64,000 bases of DNA from Dysidea avara. Its lineage: Eukaryota > Porifera > Demospongiae > Dictyoceratida > Dysideidae. The DNA is taken from positions 34,234,226 through 34,298,225 of the forward strand of contig NC_089275.1 in assembly GCF_963678975.1 (NCBI RefSeq). Direction: 5' to 3'. The notes under the pieces are model-generated. The model was not told the origin of the DNA. It made no database searches and worked only from the letters and a program-made list of their open reading frames with translations. Made by a program: the position numbers and the translations under genes. The number at the start of each line of letters is the position of its first letter. The first letter of the stretch is position 1. This document shows positions 35,798 to 48,750 of this stretch, one piece after another.

Positions 35798-36963
35798 TAT
35801 TTAGACCACAACTCATTGTTATACACTTGTGACATAAGAAACATATTAGTAGAAACAAGCTCATTACACCTCCCTCTAATAAGTATGGCATTTATTATCC
35901 AGCTGGTCTCCCATTCCTTTCCAATGTTTACGGCTGTGTTTTTATCATCCCATAGACAGGGATCTGTAGCGATGAAAAGGATATAGAAGCCAATGAAATT
36001 CTGGTAATTTTATCTTGCCATGGTCTTAGTATTCTCAATTACACATGATACATGATGATGAAATCACAGGATATAATATGCTTTCGAAGTGTGTGGGTAG
36101 AGGTAGTTAAGGAATCCTTCAGTATACCTTGTGAAAAGGAAATATGGTCGTATAAGTGCCACTGTTATGTGATTGTCAGACTTTAGCAATAAAACTACCC
36201 ACCACCATAAGCTAGTGTACTGAAATTATTCTGTCCATTACTATGTATTAGAAGATACATTATTAGCTACCAGTCATCTCAGCATATATATATAATTTAT
36301 GTGCATTCATTCAGTCATGCATTACACGTGTTTGCATATATAGCACGCAAGCATGCAGAAAATAATATTATCTGATTCACCCAAGACATTCTTAAACTTG
36401 TAAGTTACATATCATCAAAGTTTTCAGTATATCATATGTATATATGTAACATTACCCTTATTTGTCAACTGAGCAAGGTGGAGAAATTTATACACATGTA
36501 TGTTGTGACAGTTATTGATAAGCATTAGTCTCCATTATTTGAGATTTAAAAGAATCTCCATATGTACCTCCAATAGAACCAGGTCACAAAACAACATGCC
36601 ATTTACTTGTGATAGCTGGATCATCTGAGCTCCTAGCTACTAGAAATGAAGGTTTGTTAATAGCCGAACATCATGGCGATTTTAAATGCTATAAAGTCAC
36701 TTCTATAAGTAAATACTCTGCTTTTTTACAGTAGCTACTCTCGTCTTCAGATGTTTGTACCTACTTAAAGAGTACTGACTAGTTCCTAGCTATACGTAGC
36801 TTTCATTCTTACTTACTTGAGGTAGCCACCTGCCTAAGGGTATGCATTAGTTAAAACATTATTTTGTTACAACACCGAACATACAAAGTTATAGCTAAGG
36901 AATCAACATATCTTATAAACAAACTCTCAGTTCATGCACAAATTAGTTCATAAACTAAGCTTC

Positions 36964-37330
36964 AAAATTCATGATGATTGATTGATTATTTATTTAAACT
37001 CGCAGTACTCGGCAAAGCCATTCTTCTGTACTGGAGTATACAAAAAACACAACACATAGCTACATACACAGCAACACCATATATACAAAACTGACATAGC
37101 TATACCAAACAACTATACAGGGTGTATATTATCAGAAAAATTCAAGACAAAAGTCATTAAGGTGCTGGAGCAGACCATGCACGAAAATTACTAAATAAAC
37201 TAGATGGTAATGAACTCCACCACATTTTACAGAGTAGCTTGGTGTTAAAAGTAGCGTTGGCTCATAGTAAAGTTCTTCTCAGTTGTAATGATAATGCTTT
37301 TTCAGGGAATGTTCGTACCACTAGCTAACT
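36964..37330 (-). pseudogene. LINE 3'-end relic
   Basis: On the minus strand an end-of-ORF-like peptide (WWSSLPSSLFSNFRAW) is followed by an untranslated stretch ending GAGTTTAAATAAATAATCAA and a TCAA simple repeat. W-x-x-LP followed by NFR is typical of the last residues of LINE proteins. Only about 370 bases remain. Confidence 0.5.
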
Positions 37331-37698
37331 ACATAGCTAGCTAGCACATGCAATAAGCAGTCTTTGATTCACTTGGATGATTTAACAACACTAGAACTGC
37401 CAATAGGAGTGTCTGGCATAGCAAGGCCGAGTCAGCTATTGGCCGCTAGCTACGTAGGCGGGAGAAATTTTCCTATATTGACCAAATGACAAAAACTGGA
37501 AAAAGAGGTCTGGCCACGAGAGATATGCTATCATTCTTCAATGTGACAGGCATATAATAAAAGCCACTAAATGCTATAGCTAGCTAGTTGAACAGTGCTA
37601 CATGTAATAATGATAATTAAATCACGTAGCTAGCTGTAAATGACAGCTTGTACTATCAGTATAGCTAATTAGTTAGCTATTGAGATTAATGCGCTAAC

Positions 37699-37732
37699 CT
37701 TTGCTGGCACTTAATCGTTGCAGTTCATCCAT
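37699..37732 (-). CDS. Possible start exon of NLR copy 1
   Basis: ATG at 37732 opens MDELQRLSASK and ends in phase 1 at a donor AAAG|GTTAGC, matching the phase-1 DEATH exon at 35572. The same frame is open further upstream to about 37876, with another possible start (MQRRASDL), so the true start is uncertain. The support is phase and position only. Confidence 0.35.
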
Positions 37733-38309
37733 AATTGTCCAATATCCCTTGTATTTTATGAAGACTGATTTACGGCAAAATTGCTTCTTATAGACTGGGA
37801 GAATGTTGTGAATGAGAATCACGTGACGTAACATCCATCTGGGATTCGCGCACAGGTCACTGGCACGTCTTTGCAATACTCCCAGGTACGTGGACGTTCT
37901 TCGAATTTGTAACAGTTATATTAGTGCACGTGTTACACTGCCCGGTAAAGTAGATTGTTGTGATGTGGTGTGCGTTGATTAGATTTTGTATTTATACAAG
38001 GAAAACTAGCATCGGCCAAAGATGTAAAGTACTCCCTTTACTTTAGCTACTATCTATAAACTATCACATGCAAATAAAATATCAAATACACCCTGGGTTT
38101 TTAACTAAGTGAAATGTTCAACAGCTACTTACCATAGATGCTGAAACACTGAGTGGTAAACTGAGCATTACATGATGACTTCTGTGTACTACATTTGTCA
38201 ACACACAGTTACAAGCACAGACTGATGGTACATGTACTAGAGTTCGGTAGAAAGATTATATCCTTAATTGTTGGGTTACAGCCATTTAGAATTATTTGAA
38301 TATTGGTTA
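37733..38309. promoter_or_regulatory. Candidate 5' flank of NLR copy 1
   Basis: If the start exon is right, this is promoter-proximal DNA. At 37820-37831 a CACGTG E-box overlaps a bZIP-type TGACGTAA. Another CACGTG lies near 37926. No TATA box is obvious. The E-box lies inside the longer alternative reading frame, so it could instead be coding. Confidence 0.3.
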
Positions 38310-39135
38310 ATCATACAGTACGATAGTACTGTATAGTAGGGACCACAAAGGAGTAGGCGTGGCCCACAAAATAATATCACCCAAAAAACAGCCTCAATTT
38401 CCCCTGACAACAGTATTGGTTAGGTAAAACTAAGCCCAAACAAGCTTTCAGATCGACCTGAAATGCTTTCAACAAGTTGCTACGGAATTTAAAAAATAAT
38501 TTATTTAACGGAATTTTCTACTGACCGAGTAAGTAATTGACTGATGCCTTCAGACAAGCGTAACTCGATAACAGCTAAGGCTACGGGCTTGATTTTTTCA
38601 CTGTTCGACATTGCTTCGGCCCAACAGGTGCCTTTTGGCATACCACAGTGCATATGATACATTCTTCATGGACTTACCAGTGTCCTCTTTATGTTCCATT
38701 CATCTTTGCTGACAGCGAAAAGTATTAATTTGGTGATAGCATGTGATGGCTTTCCTTCCACGTAACGGAAATCATCCGTATTTGTCATAGTGGCTATTTT
38801 AATAGCAGAGGTGCTTTTTAAACAGTTCTTGATTCGTACTGCTGTGTAAAGGGTTGAACATAGCCAACAACGAAGCATAATGGATACTTCACTTTTCAGA
38901 CAATAATTAATATAACTGGGGTGCACGGTACCATTTCTTTCTTTCGGTATGTGTGGATTGCAGAGGTACTTTTTGAACAGTTCTTGATTCGAAATGCTGT
39001 GTAACGGGTTGAACATAGCTGACAACGAAGCATAATGGATACTTCACTTTTCAGACGATAATTGGGGCTCGTGGCGCCATTTCAGATGCGGTATGCATGG
39101 GTTCACCAGTCATAGTAATTATTTACAAAAAAAAG
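38310..39135 (+). repeat. Repeat R1 copy with internal duplication
   Basis: Starts at the palindromic CAGTACGATAGTACTGTA followed by GGGACCACAAAGG and ends at TTCACCAGTCATAGTAATT. Two tandem blocks of about 130 bases (about 38808-38945 and 38955-39075) share TTTTTGAACAGTTCTTGATTCG and ATAATGGATACTTCAC. The 119-codon minus frame here is produced by that duplication and is not a gene. Confidence 0.8.
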
Positions 39136-39146
39136 TTAACAAACAA

Positions 39147-39446
39147 GTACACAGAAAAAAATGGAATTTTCAACTATAGAGTAGGGACCATAGCACATCA
39201 ATAAAAAGTTCTGAAACAAGCTGAAGTAGTGTATGATTTTAAATCATGGTAAAACAATAAGAAGTGTTATATCCCTACTGTGCTCAAGATACCATAATGG
39301 AAATGCACAGTAGGGATATAACACTTCTTATTGTTTTACTGTGGTTTAATATCGTGCACTACTCCGGCTTGTTTCAGAACTTTTTATCAATATGCTATGG
39401 TCCCTACTCTAGTTGAAAATTCCAATTTTCTGTGTACTTGTATATT
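39147..39446. mobile_element. Large fold-back MITE, arms ~137 bases
   Basis: The left arm carries GAGTAGGGACCATAGCA, AAAAAGTTCTGAAACAAGC and AATAAGAAGTGTTATATCCC, and the right arm holds all three complements in reverse order. The centre is about 25 bases. A shorter diverged relative lies at 53550-53735. It abuts the 3' end of R1. Confidence 0.9.
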
Positions 39447-40664
39447 TTGGCCTCGTATTCCTACCTGCTTCAATCAGTCAGGCTAATATTTTGTATGCAA
39501 AGTATCCTTGTTAAGTCTTTGCTTTGTCACAAGAATGCGCTTCATTTGTTTGTCAACTGCTAGTATCTGGGAAGTAATGATTAATGATTCAGTACTCTGT
39601 GAGGTCAACAATACTGAAGGCTTGCAAAAGGAGTTATTCTCGCAGTGCCCAACCCCCAAAAATGAGTGGGAAAACTGTGTACAAAAAGTTTGAGCTTTGG
39701 TTGGATGACATAATTATACGTGTTATGTAAGTGTTGTGTTTACATCATGATAACCAGATCCACTTATAGCAGCAACAACCTGATCGTGCTACTTTATTTG
39801 TACAACATTAAAACGAACCCAACAGAAATGATGGGCTTGCATGTCATTTTAGCCACAACTTTAACTTGTATATTTGCTGAAAGTAATTGTACTAGTATTA
39901 TATTCAAATTGGTTAGTAATGTTGAGGAGCATGCGTGCAAGGGGGCTCAGTTTATATGGTTACATCATACTAACACACCGTTATGCAGTGCCTGGATTGA
40001 CCTTACAATAAACTGTAAGTATTTTCTGTAAGCTTCCAAACAGCTCAACAAATAATATACTGTGATTAAGTTTCCATAGCCAACACAGTTCTCAATAAAA
40101 AATAAAGGCACAAATCTAGACTTAAAGCTGAATCCAGAGGTGATTTGAAATAATGGTCTAGAGCTAGACTAAGTGTACTGATATTACTGGCAATATACAT
40201 TACACTCTTATTAATAAATTTGATTATAGTACTTCTTTATCTTTGATTCTCTTGTTTCATATGTATTGCTAGTTAGTTGTCAAGCCTCCATGGTTTTACA
40301 GTCAGTGAGATATCTAAGAGATATGTAGTAGTAGCCCATGGAAGTAGTGATCAAACTTCTGATGAAAGGGGGTAGGGCAAGACATGCACATGTGCTCTAC
40401 AGTTTTAGTAATAGAATTTGCTATGTACTGTATACCAACATAACTTAAAAAATGTACACATACTTCTATTATATGTACATATACTCTATACAAGGATGAA
40501 GCAACCAGTGTGTCAGAGGGAACCATTTTTGTTAACGTTTTGGCAAGAAATACTGTCCTTACTATATAGCTGGTTGCAAAATAATGTACAGTACATATAG
40601 TGTATGTAATCTTACATTTTGTAGTAAGGCAAACATTTTACACATTATGTATATCATTAACTAA
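39447..40664. other. Non-coding stretch
   Basis: No gene supported. Plus-strand frames at 39508-39693 and 39720-40031 have no recognised domain or convincing splice context. Confidence 0.4.
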
Positions 40665-41224
40665 CAGCCTGTTTATACTACAGATTACTATGGATGAGAA
40701 TGCTCAGAACAACGTTTATATTATGAAGGCCGGGCTTGCTCCAATCAGCAAAAAAAGATTAAACCCACGATCATGATTTTCATTAAAATAAAGATTGTTG
40801 ATGGAGGTAAAGAATTTCTGCTCTCTATTATCATTAGATTAGTAGGCATGATTAAGTCTTAAGTGTTGGCAACAACCTTTCAATTCCATGGAGTTAATTT
40901 ACTATTCACTTGCACTCAAACCAGTTTATTTTTTAGTCCTCATGTACGTAGTTCTTGAGGTTGTCTATCCATATCGTCACATAAATATTTCTCTGTTGCT
41001 TCATCATTCACCATTTTAGCTGTAGTTCTCTGTATCTTTACTCCATTTATTAAAGCCAAATTGAACTGCAGGCTAGCAACTGTTTATACTGGGTAAGTGG
41101 AGCAAACTAAATTAAACCAGTATCAGGTCCATTTAGGGCAGTACAATTCAATACAGTACGCATTTACACTAACATGGAGATCGCTCTGATTTGACTAGAT
41201 GGCTAGTGAAAACAGGCTATAAGT
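40665..41224. mobile_element. Possible MITE with GCCTGTTT ends
   Basis: The left end AGCCTGTTTATACTA and the complement of the right end, AGCCTGTTTTCACTA, are imperfect inverted repeats of about 15 bases. The interior has no coding. Short terminal similarity could be chance. Confidence 0.35.
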
Positions 41225-41980
41225 CTTCTGCCATAATTACCCTTCTCAGTGTACAGAACCTATGAAGCCATAAATGCACATGTCTAGGTTTGTTCATAAA
41301 TTACATGTACATCAACTATGTACCTGTATGAAAGTTTCCCTATTGTGTCATTAATTGGGATAGTGTAAGAAATTTACCATTGTGGGTAATTGTATGCCTT
41401 AGGCAGATAGCTATATCTGATTTCATATTGTGGTTGTGCATACTGTTGTAGTTTTCCTGCTAAAAGCTATTTTAGGTTGTAAATACATACAAATGTGACT
41501 GGATCTGAAAAAATCGGTCTTATCGTTCATGACAGCAGATTTGATTTTTCACCATGACCACAAAGCTACATTAATACACTATCAAATTTCACTGCCCAAG
41601 CACAGTGGTGAGCCGTACGGGTTGCCAGGGGCCTTAATGGAGCTCTGGGGGTGGCTGTACAGTTCTGTGGTATTGAGTAAAGACCTGTGGTATTGAGTAA
41701 GGACCTGTGCTGTACATTTCCTGTCATTTTGAGACCCGAATAACCCATAATTTGGCCTAATTCATCCCTACACACTGCTCTTTCATTGTGTAAACAACCT
41801 CTTGACCTCCCCTTTACCCAGCACCCCTATTAGAGCTTGCCTGATATAGAGTTAAAAATATCTAAAATGTTAGGAAACTTGGCTGTTGGCTACTTTTGTA
41901 CAGTGGATGTTCTGGAAGGTAAGGAATTGGTATAAATTGTGAGAAAATTTGGTACACATACGTAGCTTCTGCCATTTGGG
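41225..41980. other. Non-coding, possible one-ended element
   Basis: AATGTGACTGGATCTG near 41492 resembles the start of the GTGACYGG element families, but no matching right end was found. A 20-base block (CTGTGGTATTGAGTAARGAC) is tandemly duplicated near 41665-41706. Confidence 0.35.
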
Positions 41981-42220
41981 GAAAACATCCTGACCGCCTG
42001 GTAGACTCCTGTAAGCATTCAAGCGTAAATCGGATGGCTGCAGGTTCGAGGCCACCTAGGTCCAGTCATGGATTTTTTCTCCTTCCTGTGCAACTTTTCA
42101 AACACACCTTATGTAACTAATGTCTTTGTGTCTAATGTCTTTGAGCATGCTGTAGGACCAGGTGTCCTATAGACCTTCAGCACTTGTGCTGTAAAGCTTT
42201 ATATGAATTTAAAAAAAACA
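41981..42220 (+). mobile_element. tRNA-derived SINE, copy 2
   Basis: About 90% identical to 24171-24414 over the body. Perfect B-box GGTTCGAGGCC. It ends in an A-rich tail (TTTAAAAAAAAC). Flanks differ from copy 1, confirming independent insertion. Confidence 0.8.
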
Positions 42221-43920
42221 CCACGTTAAATACTTAAAACCACCATTTCTCAATACTTTTAAATGGATGATAATACTGTTTTTCCCAGAGCACAGTCACA
42301 AATAGTACCTGGCTTGTAATTAGCTCTGTGTGTATATGCATGTGTGTGGCTTTAATTTGATTTGACTTTGTGTATGGTCTATGTATCAGTTACAGTTCTG
42401 TCTCATAACTTTGTATTTCTTGTAAAGCGAACTCCTAATGGCTTCCCTTCCTTATTCAGTAGGTGATTGAATTAGTAGGGAAAGTTTCTTACTTCCTCAC
42501 ATCTACATTGTTATATTTTTGTGGTAGGATGATGTGTAACATACAGTAGACCTGGGGCATATTTTGTGTGGCTAATAATGTATTGAGATATAGTCCAAAT
42601 GTGTAGTGGCAGCTGCTAGTATAATTATTTGTGTATTTTGTATACATTGATTTTGCATATGCTATCCATGCTAAGCTGTGAAAAAATGGTTAAGTACATA
42701 TTTGCTCCAAGAACCCCAAAGCTTGAAAGGTACTTAAAACCTTTCACCTTCAAATCATTTGTAGCATCACATTCTAAACTCCTAAGGCTCTTGGAAATGT
42801 AATTCATAGACCCCCTTGTAATTCTACTTTTTCTAAAGCCATATTGCCATATTCATGCTGTGCACCTCCTTCCCTGTTTGTAAGCTCCAGGATCGCCACC
42901 ACTATACTGAACCATTTCTTAATTACAATACATGTACTTATTTTATAACCGATCACTTTAGTATATTGACTGGTATATAATGTGATCTGGTTGTTTGACT
43001 TAGGAGGAGTAGTGTGATTGACAATAAAATATAGAGTACATTTTAGCATCAATAATTTTTCTTGGAAGAAGGGGATATCCTCAGACCTACAGTAGCTTTG
43101 TATGCGTTTGGTTTATCCACCTGTACAGCTGTAGTATTGCTGCATACATGTAGTAATTTTTGTACACAGATATAAAGAAATCAAATTGAGGGGCTCCACT
43201 TCTTCTTACTGCATGTCCCAGGCGCTCCTTGATTTCCCTTGGCAGCCCTGACTATCAAGAGTATAGTAATGTTTTTAAAAAAGCTGCACATTCCTCACCA
43301 AACAAACAGTTTGATTAAATGTCTCTATGAGCAGATTGCTACATTAGGTACAGGGTTGTACATATGAATATGATTAATTGACTCTTAACTCATGATTCCC
43401 ACTCCAGTTGAGGTTTTAAATATCTGATACTTAATTTGGCCAGAAAGTTCTAAAAAAGAAACCAGCAGTACCACTACTATACAACATTGAGGCCATGATA
43501 CATTTTATAGAATGTACATGACAAATAAACTATGGTATAAAATGTTGCCATTGGCAATTGATGGCTTCATGGTACATCCCATAGTACATGTGATTAAGGA
43601 TGTGACAAAGGTCAAACCATGTAGTTTACTGTGAGATCTGTTGTTAGTTTAGCTGAGCAATTAATGTACATGCACTAAACAGAAAGTTTAGTGTAATATG
43701 TTCTTATTATTTCCTGGGATAGATGGACTGCCTTTGCTACCGCCTCCAGCACTGGCTGTCAAAGTACTGGACACATCATCCAAGGCTGCCAGAGTTAAGA
43801 TGACCCTCAGTGTAGGCCAGATTGACATTGGGTGGTATAGGATGATTAGTTGATGACTGATGATGACCCCTCAAGCACATCACAGCATAAAAACAACTTG
43901 TATTGTAGTTAGAACAGACA
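42221..43920. other. Non-coding stretch
   Basis: A plus-strand stretch at 43720-43850 reads GLPLLPPPALAVKVLDTSSK and has coding-like composition, but no domain, start or clear splice sites were recognised. Nothing else is supported. Confidence 0.3.
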
Positions 43921-43924
43921 TTTA

Positions 43925-44250
43925 CTATAATTTAATCTCCCAACACGAAGGCAAGTACAGTAGTAACAGTAGGATACATGTCACCAGTAGCCACAAACAC
44001 CAATGGTGAAAAGCATGCCCTCTCCTCCTCCCGAATGCATTTATCACAAGCCCAACGTTTCTCTTGTTCATGAACAGAGTAGCACCTGGACGGTGGGGAG
44101 CAAATATAGGAGCACACAAAAGGGTTAAACACCCCAACATAAAAAAACAATGCATGCTGCCTATTTTAACCCAAAAAGTCTATTAGCAACAACATCAAGG
44201 TGGGAACCATCTTTTCTATTAGCTGTAACATATTGTAGAGGCTCACGATC
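43925..44250 (-). pseudogene. Retroelement protein C-terminal relic
   Basis: The minus strand reads DGSHLDVVANRLFG, then VFNPF, then HEQEKRWACDKCIREEERACFSPLVF. This matches the LDV..NGFW, VFNP, EKRR.Y..R..EVE.G.FTPLVFS signature that ends a family of reverse-transcriptase proteins in sponges and corals (from memory). One frame change separates the blocks. Decayed. Confidence 0.6.
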
Positions 44251-44269
44251 TAGTGGCTGGAGAGCAGGC

Positions 44270-44632
44270 TCTTAAATAAGTTTGCGGTGTCTAAATATGC
44301 TGCTCAAGGAAAGTGTTGATAGGAAAATTTAACACCTCGATATGGTTTTATTGCAATAAGAAGACGATGAGCCTGATTGAAGATAAAAGGAAAGACAAGG
44401 TACAGAGGGCACAAACTCATTGGAACCCCAAAAGGCACATCTCACTGGGAGTTTGTTATTGTAGCCTAAAATGGTGGCTGCGGGTTGCTTTAATTTGTTT
44501 GGACTCTAGGCTTGCGACTGTGGTCAGGAAGGCTGGCAGTCAGTCTAAAATCCACAATTTAAAAAAAAAAATTTCTATATCTGGCTACCTATTAGTGTTT
44601 TCTTGTTCTTAATGCAGTATTTGATGTTAGAT
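44270..44632 (+). repeat. Dispersed repeat D1, copy 2
   Basis: Homologue of 2325-2690 in opposite orientation. It is interrupted at its 3' end by an M1 element. Confidence 0.7.
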
Positions 44633-44635
44633 GGA

Positions 44636-45216
44636 CTGGATTTGACAAAACCTGGCTTCAACACACAAAGCTTCGTTAGGAGATATGGCGATTTCAAGTA
44701 ATCATTGTGTAGTAACTTTCCAGTGCCTACAGCTGTGCAAACAAAATTTGCACCAATTGTTCTCATGTATTTGATAGCTAGCTATCAGTGTGTGGGTGTA
44801 TAAATTTCTGATACCCAAAATAGACCCTGTTTTGGGCAGCTTTTTTCAAGGGGGTAATAATATTACAGGTGGTAGTAATAGGGGTGGTGGGTGGAGCAAG
44901 AAGACAAATGGAATTCAGAGGCCAAGTTTGGGCCCTCCATGTCCCTCCATGGTCCTCAAATCACTCCAAATTGATTGAGAACACTATTGGCGAGCTCTCA
45001 GTGAAATCCCAGCTCACTACACACCATTACAACTAAGCCATGGCCATTTAATGGTGCCAATCTTCCACTCATGGCTGCTGCAGAAACCAGACTTACCAGT
45101 CCTGAAGGAAATACAAAGTGAAATGTAGTAGTGTATTAGATGAGCAATCCATTTCTGGTAAAAATACAAGTTTGATTTTGTGTGTGTGGAAGCCAGGTTA
45201 TATGAAATCTGGTCAC
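44636..45216. mobile_element. MITE family M1, copy 2
   Basis: Matches 10814-11345 in reverse. Ends: GACTGGATTTGACAAAACC on the left and AAATCTGGTCAC on the right. It contains an extra block of about 75 bases (near 44851-44925) absent from copy 1. Confidence 0.75.
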
Positions 45217-48200
45217 TTATTATTAGGTGTTCATCGCGTAAGATGTCTCTAGGATGATTTTTGAAGGCAGCATTTTAGGCAGTGCGCATCAATTTTGGGG
45301 GGATCACTACTTGAACAACACTATTGATATTTATTCATTATTTTGCTGTAGTCACAAACTTAGATACAATGCTCCAAAACGTCCACCTCTTTACGCCAGG
45401 CAAACTTGATTACTTGTTTCTCATCCACAAATATTTGGATTTCCATGTGGGTGAGGGGTTATTTTTCATTACTCATTATTAAAGAAAATACTCCAAATCA
45501 AGCTGTCTGTTACTATAAAGGTTAGCTAAAGCCTTTTAAGTACTAGTACATACGTTTTACCACCATTTCTGAGGTGCGACATTTGCTATGCTGTAGTATG
45601 ATAGCCATGCAGCCTTTTCAGCATCAAAATACATGTGCACGTGATTTATAACAGCAATAATGAAATTAGAGATAGTGGGGTAAGAAGGGATGCGGGCAGG
45701 GATGAGAAACGATTATTCAAATTTGCCTGGCCTTAATGTGTACATGGTTTCTTTATAGAAATATGGTAAAGTCTTTAAGAGACTTTAGTTGTTATGGCTC
45801 CCCCACCATCCTGCAATAAAATATTCTGTTTGTGGCATGTACAAAGCACCATTGATTAGCTAGCTACTTTCTGAATCAAGGAAACTGAATATTAACATAC
45901 TATCAGGACACACGATGTTTCATGCAGCCAAGTACACCCAGTTCCAGTAGGCAAGCTATGTAAGGTTGGCCCAACTCTAGATCACCTAAAACTTACCATA
46001 AACTTACCTTCTTACATCCAATGTGGATTTAAATGATGTGATTACTGGTAAAATAGCCATTTTATGTTAACCATGCAGTGCTAGCACAATATTCTAGCTA
46101 TAGAAAGGTTTGAAGTATTAGCTGTGTGGCTTACTACCTTTAGTTAATACTGTAGATTTTGGCTAGCTATCAACCAAGACACAATAAGAATATGACTAAA
46201 ACTGTTTACCACTGTAGTAGCTAGCTACCAGTACTACAAAAGATTGAGATACTCTAATAGAGCAGTCGTGCATGTAAAACTATTTTCATTCGGTGTAGCT
46301 ACTTACAAAGACAGTAGCACATTTACTCATAACATGCATCTTGTAGCATGCTTTACAAGACAGTTGATAGCAAATTATTCAGTGTGGAGATGTGGATATC
46401 TCATACATATTGTGCTGATTATATTTCTCTGTTGTGTGGCAGGTTCATCACCTAAACCATCCCTGGAACTGCCAGCTAGGTTTCAAGTACACAGTTTCAG
46501 TATTCAGAGGATGCTGATGATTGTGACTCCGATGATGACACTTTGTATTTTTCTGTTGTAACAGTACAAGTACTGTAGGCATTGGTAATAGCTAAATAAA
46601 AGAACAGACTGAACAGTTTGGGCTGGTCAATTATGTTGTACAGCATAAATTAGAACAACATGATCAAAGAGGCTGTCTCCACATGTGCATATATGCAATA
46701 GGTATAAAATTATGCATTTTGTGACCAGAAAAGAATAACATACTTATGGATTTGTATAAGTTACAGTACATACATGGCTACAAATGATTTGTTCATGTGC
46801 TAAGAATTTGCACAATCATGTGCTTTTATAATCATACATAGACAAATGTGCACTTTTTAACATTAATATTAATGAAGTGGTTCCCTATAATACAAATGCC
46901 ACGATTCTTAGCGGTGACCACATAATGTCTGGCTGGCTGGAGACATCAATCTTCCTAATTATATGGAACTCCAGGAACTGATGAACTTACAGTAGTATAA
47001 CAGGTCCACCATACCCTTTGCATAGCATACATTATAGTATTACCCAAATATTAATTTGTCCCTACAAGAAGCAACACGCTAGCACTATCCTATGCATGAA
47101 GTAGCTAGTTTATGTTGAATCATATAATCAAAGCACCTCTAGAGCTGAAAACATATTAAATAATAATACTCAACTGATCATGACACTCCTGTTATAGACA
47201 TTATCTGTAGAAGGAATGCAAACATGTATGCACTGAGTGCCTATAACAAGTGTTGAAACTCACCAGGTAAATCAAGAAAACCGTGATATAAATATAAAGA
47301 GTCTAAGTTATAGCAAGATTATTATAATGTGGGAGGGGGAGGGCTCTCCCACATTGTATACTCTTGGTTATAGTTAAACTTCACCATGAGTAGGATATCG
47401 TTGTCAACTGAAGCCAAGGTGTTGATAACAAAGATATCCTAAGAGTGTGGCTATATATAAGTGTGGTTGAAGTGGCTTCTATCCCACACTTTGAAACACA
47501 TGATCATGACTCACAAACAACATGACAATTATTGCTGAAGTACATCTAGAGGTGTTAATTACAGTAATACTTGTCATATCAGGTCTTCAAGTTGGTTATA
47601 GTTTTGCTGTTCTGAGTTTTAGGATATACCATGGTTTTATGTTGCCTTTGATCTAATTGAACATGTAAATCATTTTGCCTTTAATATCATTGATACTTAC
47701 CTATTTACTGCATGGGGTTTAACTTATTTGCAGGATTTAACTAACTACCATTATAATTATTATTATATACTCGTAGTTTTTTTGCTTTGATGTAAGGCTT
47801 CAGTGGGATAGAAGTTGTCAAAAGCATGCATTTCCTTCTTAATACGGTTCATCACACAAACCATTCTGACAAGTGGAAATCTTATTATAATTATATAAAA
47901 AGTAGGTGCAATGGAAATGTAGGAGGTCATATAATTGTTGTGATTGATACCTGCATGGCTGATGATTGTAGTGACATTTCAAAAAAGTTGTGGTTGTAAT
48001 CTACATTAAAGGTAAAAGGAATGACATTCCATGGTGGATCAACACATAGTGACAGTTTATATACTTTGATATTTAAAAAGGAATGCAGCTCATCAATGCC
48101 CATTCACAATATTTAATTCTGACATCAACTCTCCACCTAATACTGATGAAGGAGTAGCTTATTTTACTTAAGAATACAGAAAACATTAACAGGAAGCACA

Positions 48201-48750
48201 GGTGAAACACCAGCATGACATGGAATTATATCAGCTAACAAATTGCATTTTTTAAACATCAAAATCTAGACACAGTGAAAGTGCATTGCTTATGCAAAAG
48301 ATACTTGTTGATGATTCAGCATATTTTGTGAAAATTTCAAAGAAAGCACATTTAATAAGCATACGGATTCCAAGAAAGCATATTTTATTTTGTATCCTTA
48401 GTCACATCCCTCAAGATTTACATTATACAGACAAAATGATATTGATGTTCAGCTTCCACCCATCGTAAATAAGACTTTAGAATCCCCTCCCAATGCATAC
48501 CACTGAAGCTAAATCTATATATGACTTTCAAAACAACATTAATATCAAGTTACACTTGTCACTTGTATCTTTGTTTCAATTGTACAGATACCAACACAGT
48601 AATTACTACAATAAATTATTGCTTGTAAATAACGTGTAAAGAAAATAACTGTGAAACTAATGAGATACTACAGTATGAAGTCAACACATGACCATGTAGA
48701 TGCAAATATTAAAGTAATATAATTATACAACATGGAAAATAATTACGTAG
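45217..48750. other. Mostly empty stretch
   Basis: No supported gene. The only candidate is a plus-strand 3'-terminal exon near 46485-46580: after an acceptor-like TACACAG the frame reads SEDADDCDSDDDTLYFSV, stops at TAG, and an AATAAA lies at about 46595. This is weak. A short fragment of the 27.6 kb hAT-like MITE sits at 46249-46268. Confidence 0.3.

Larger units (their letters stand above)
35573..37698. other. Probable first intron of NLR copy 1
   Basis: Non-coding. It includes a 113-base MITE (35685-35797) and a LINE 3' relic (36964-37330). Phase 1 if the exon at 37699-37732 is real. Confidence 0.4.

Noticed and set aside
38666-39025. 119-codon minus-strand frame
   Set aside because: Generated by an internal duplication of repeat R1; not shared with a known protein.
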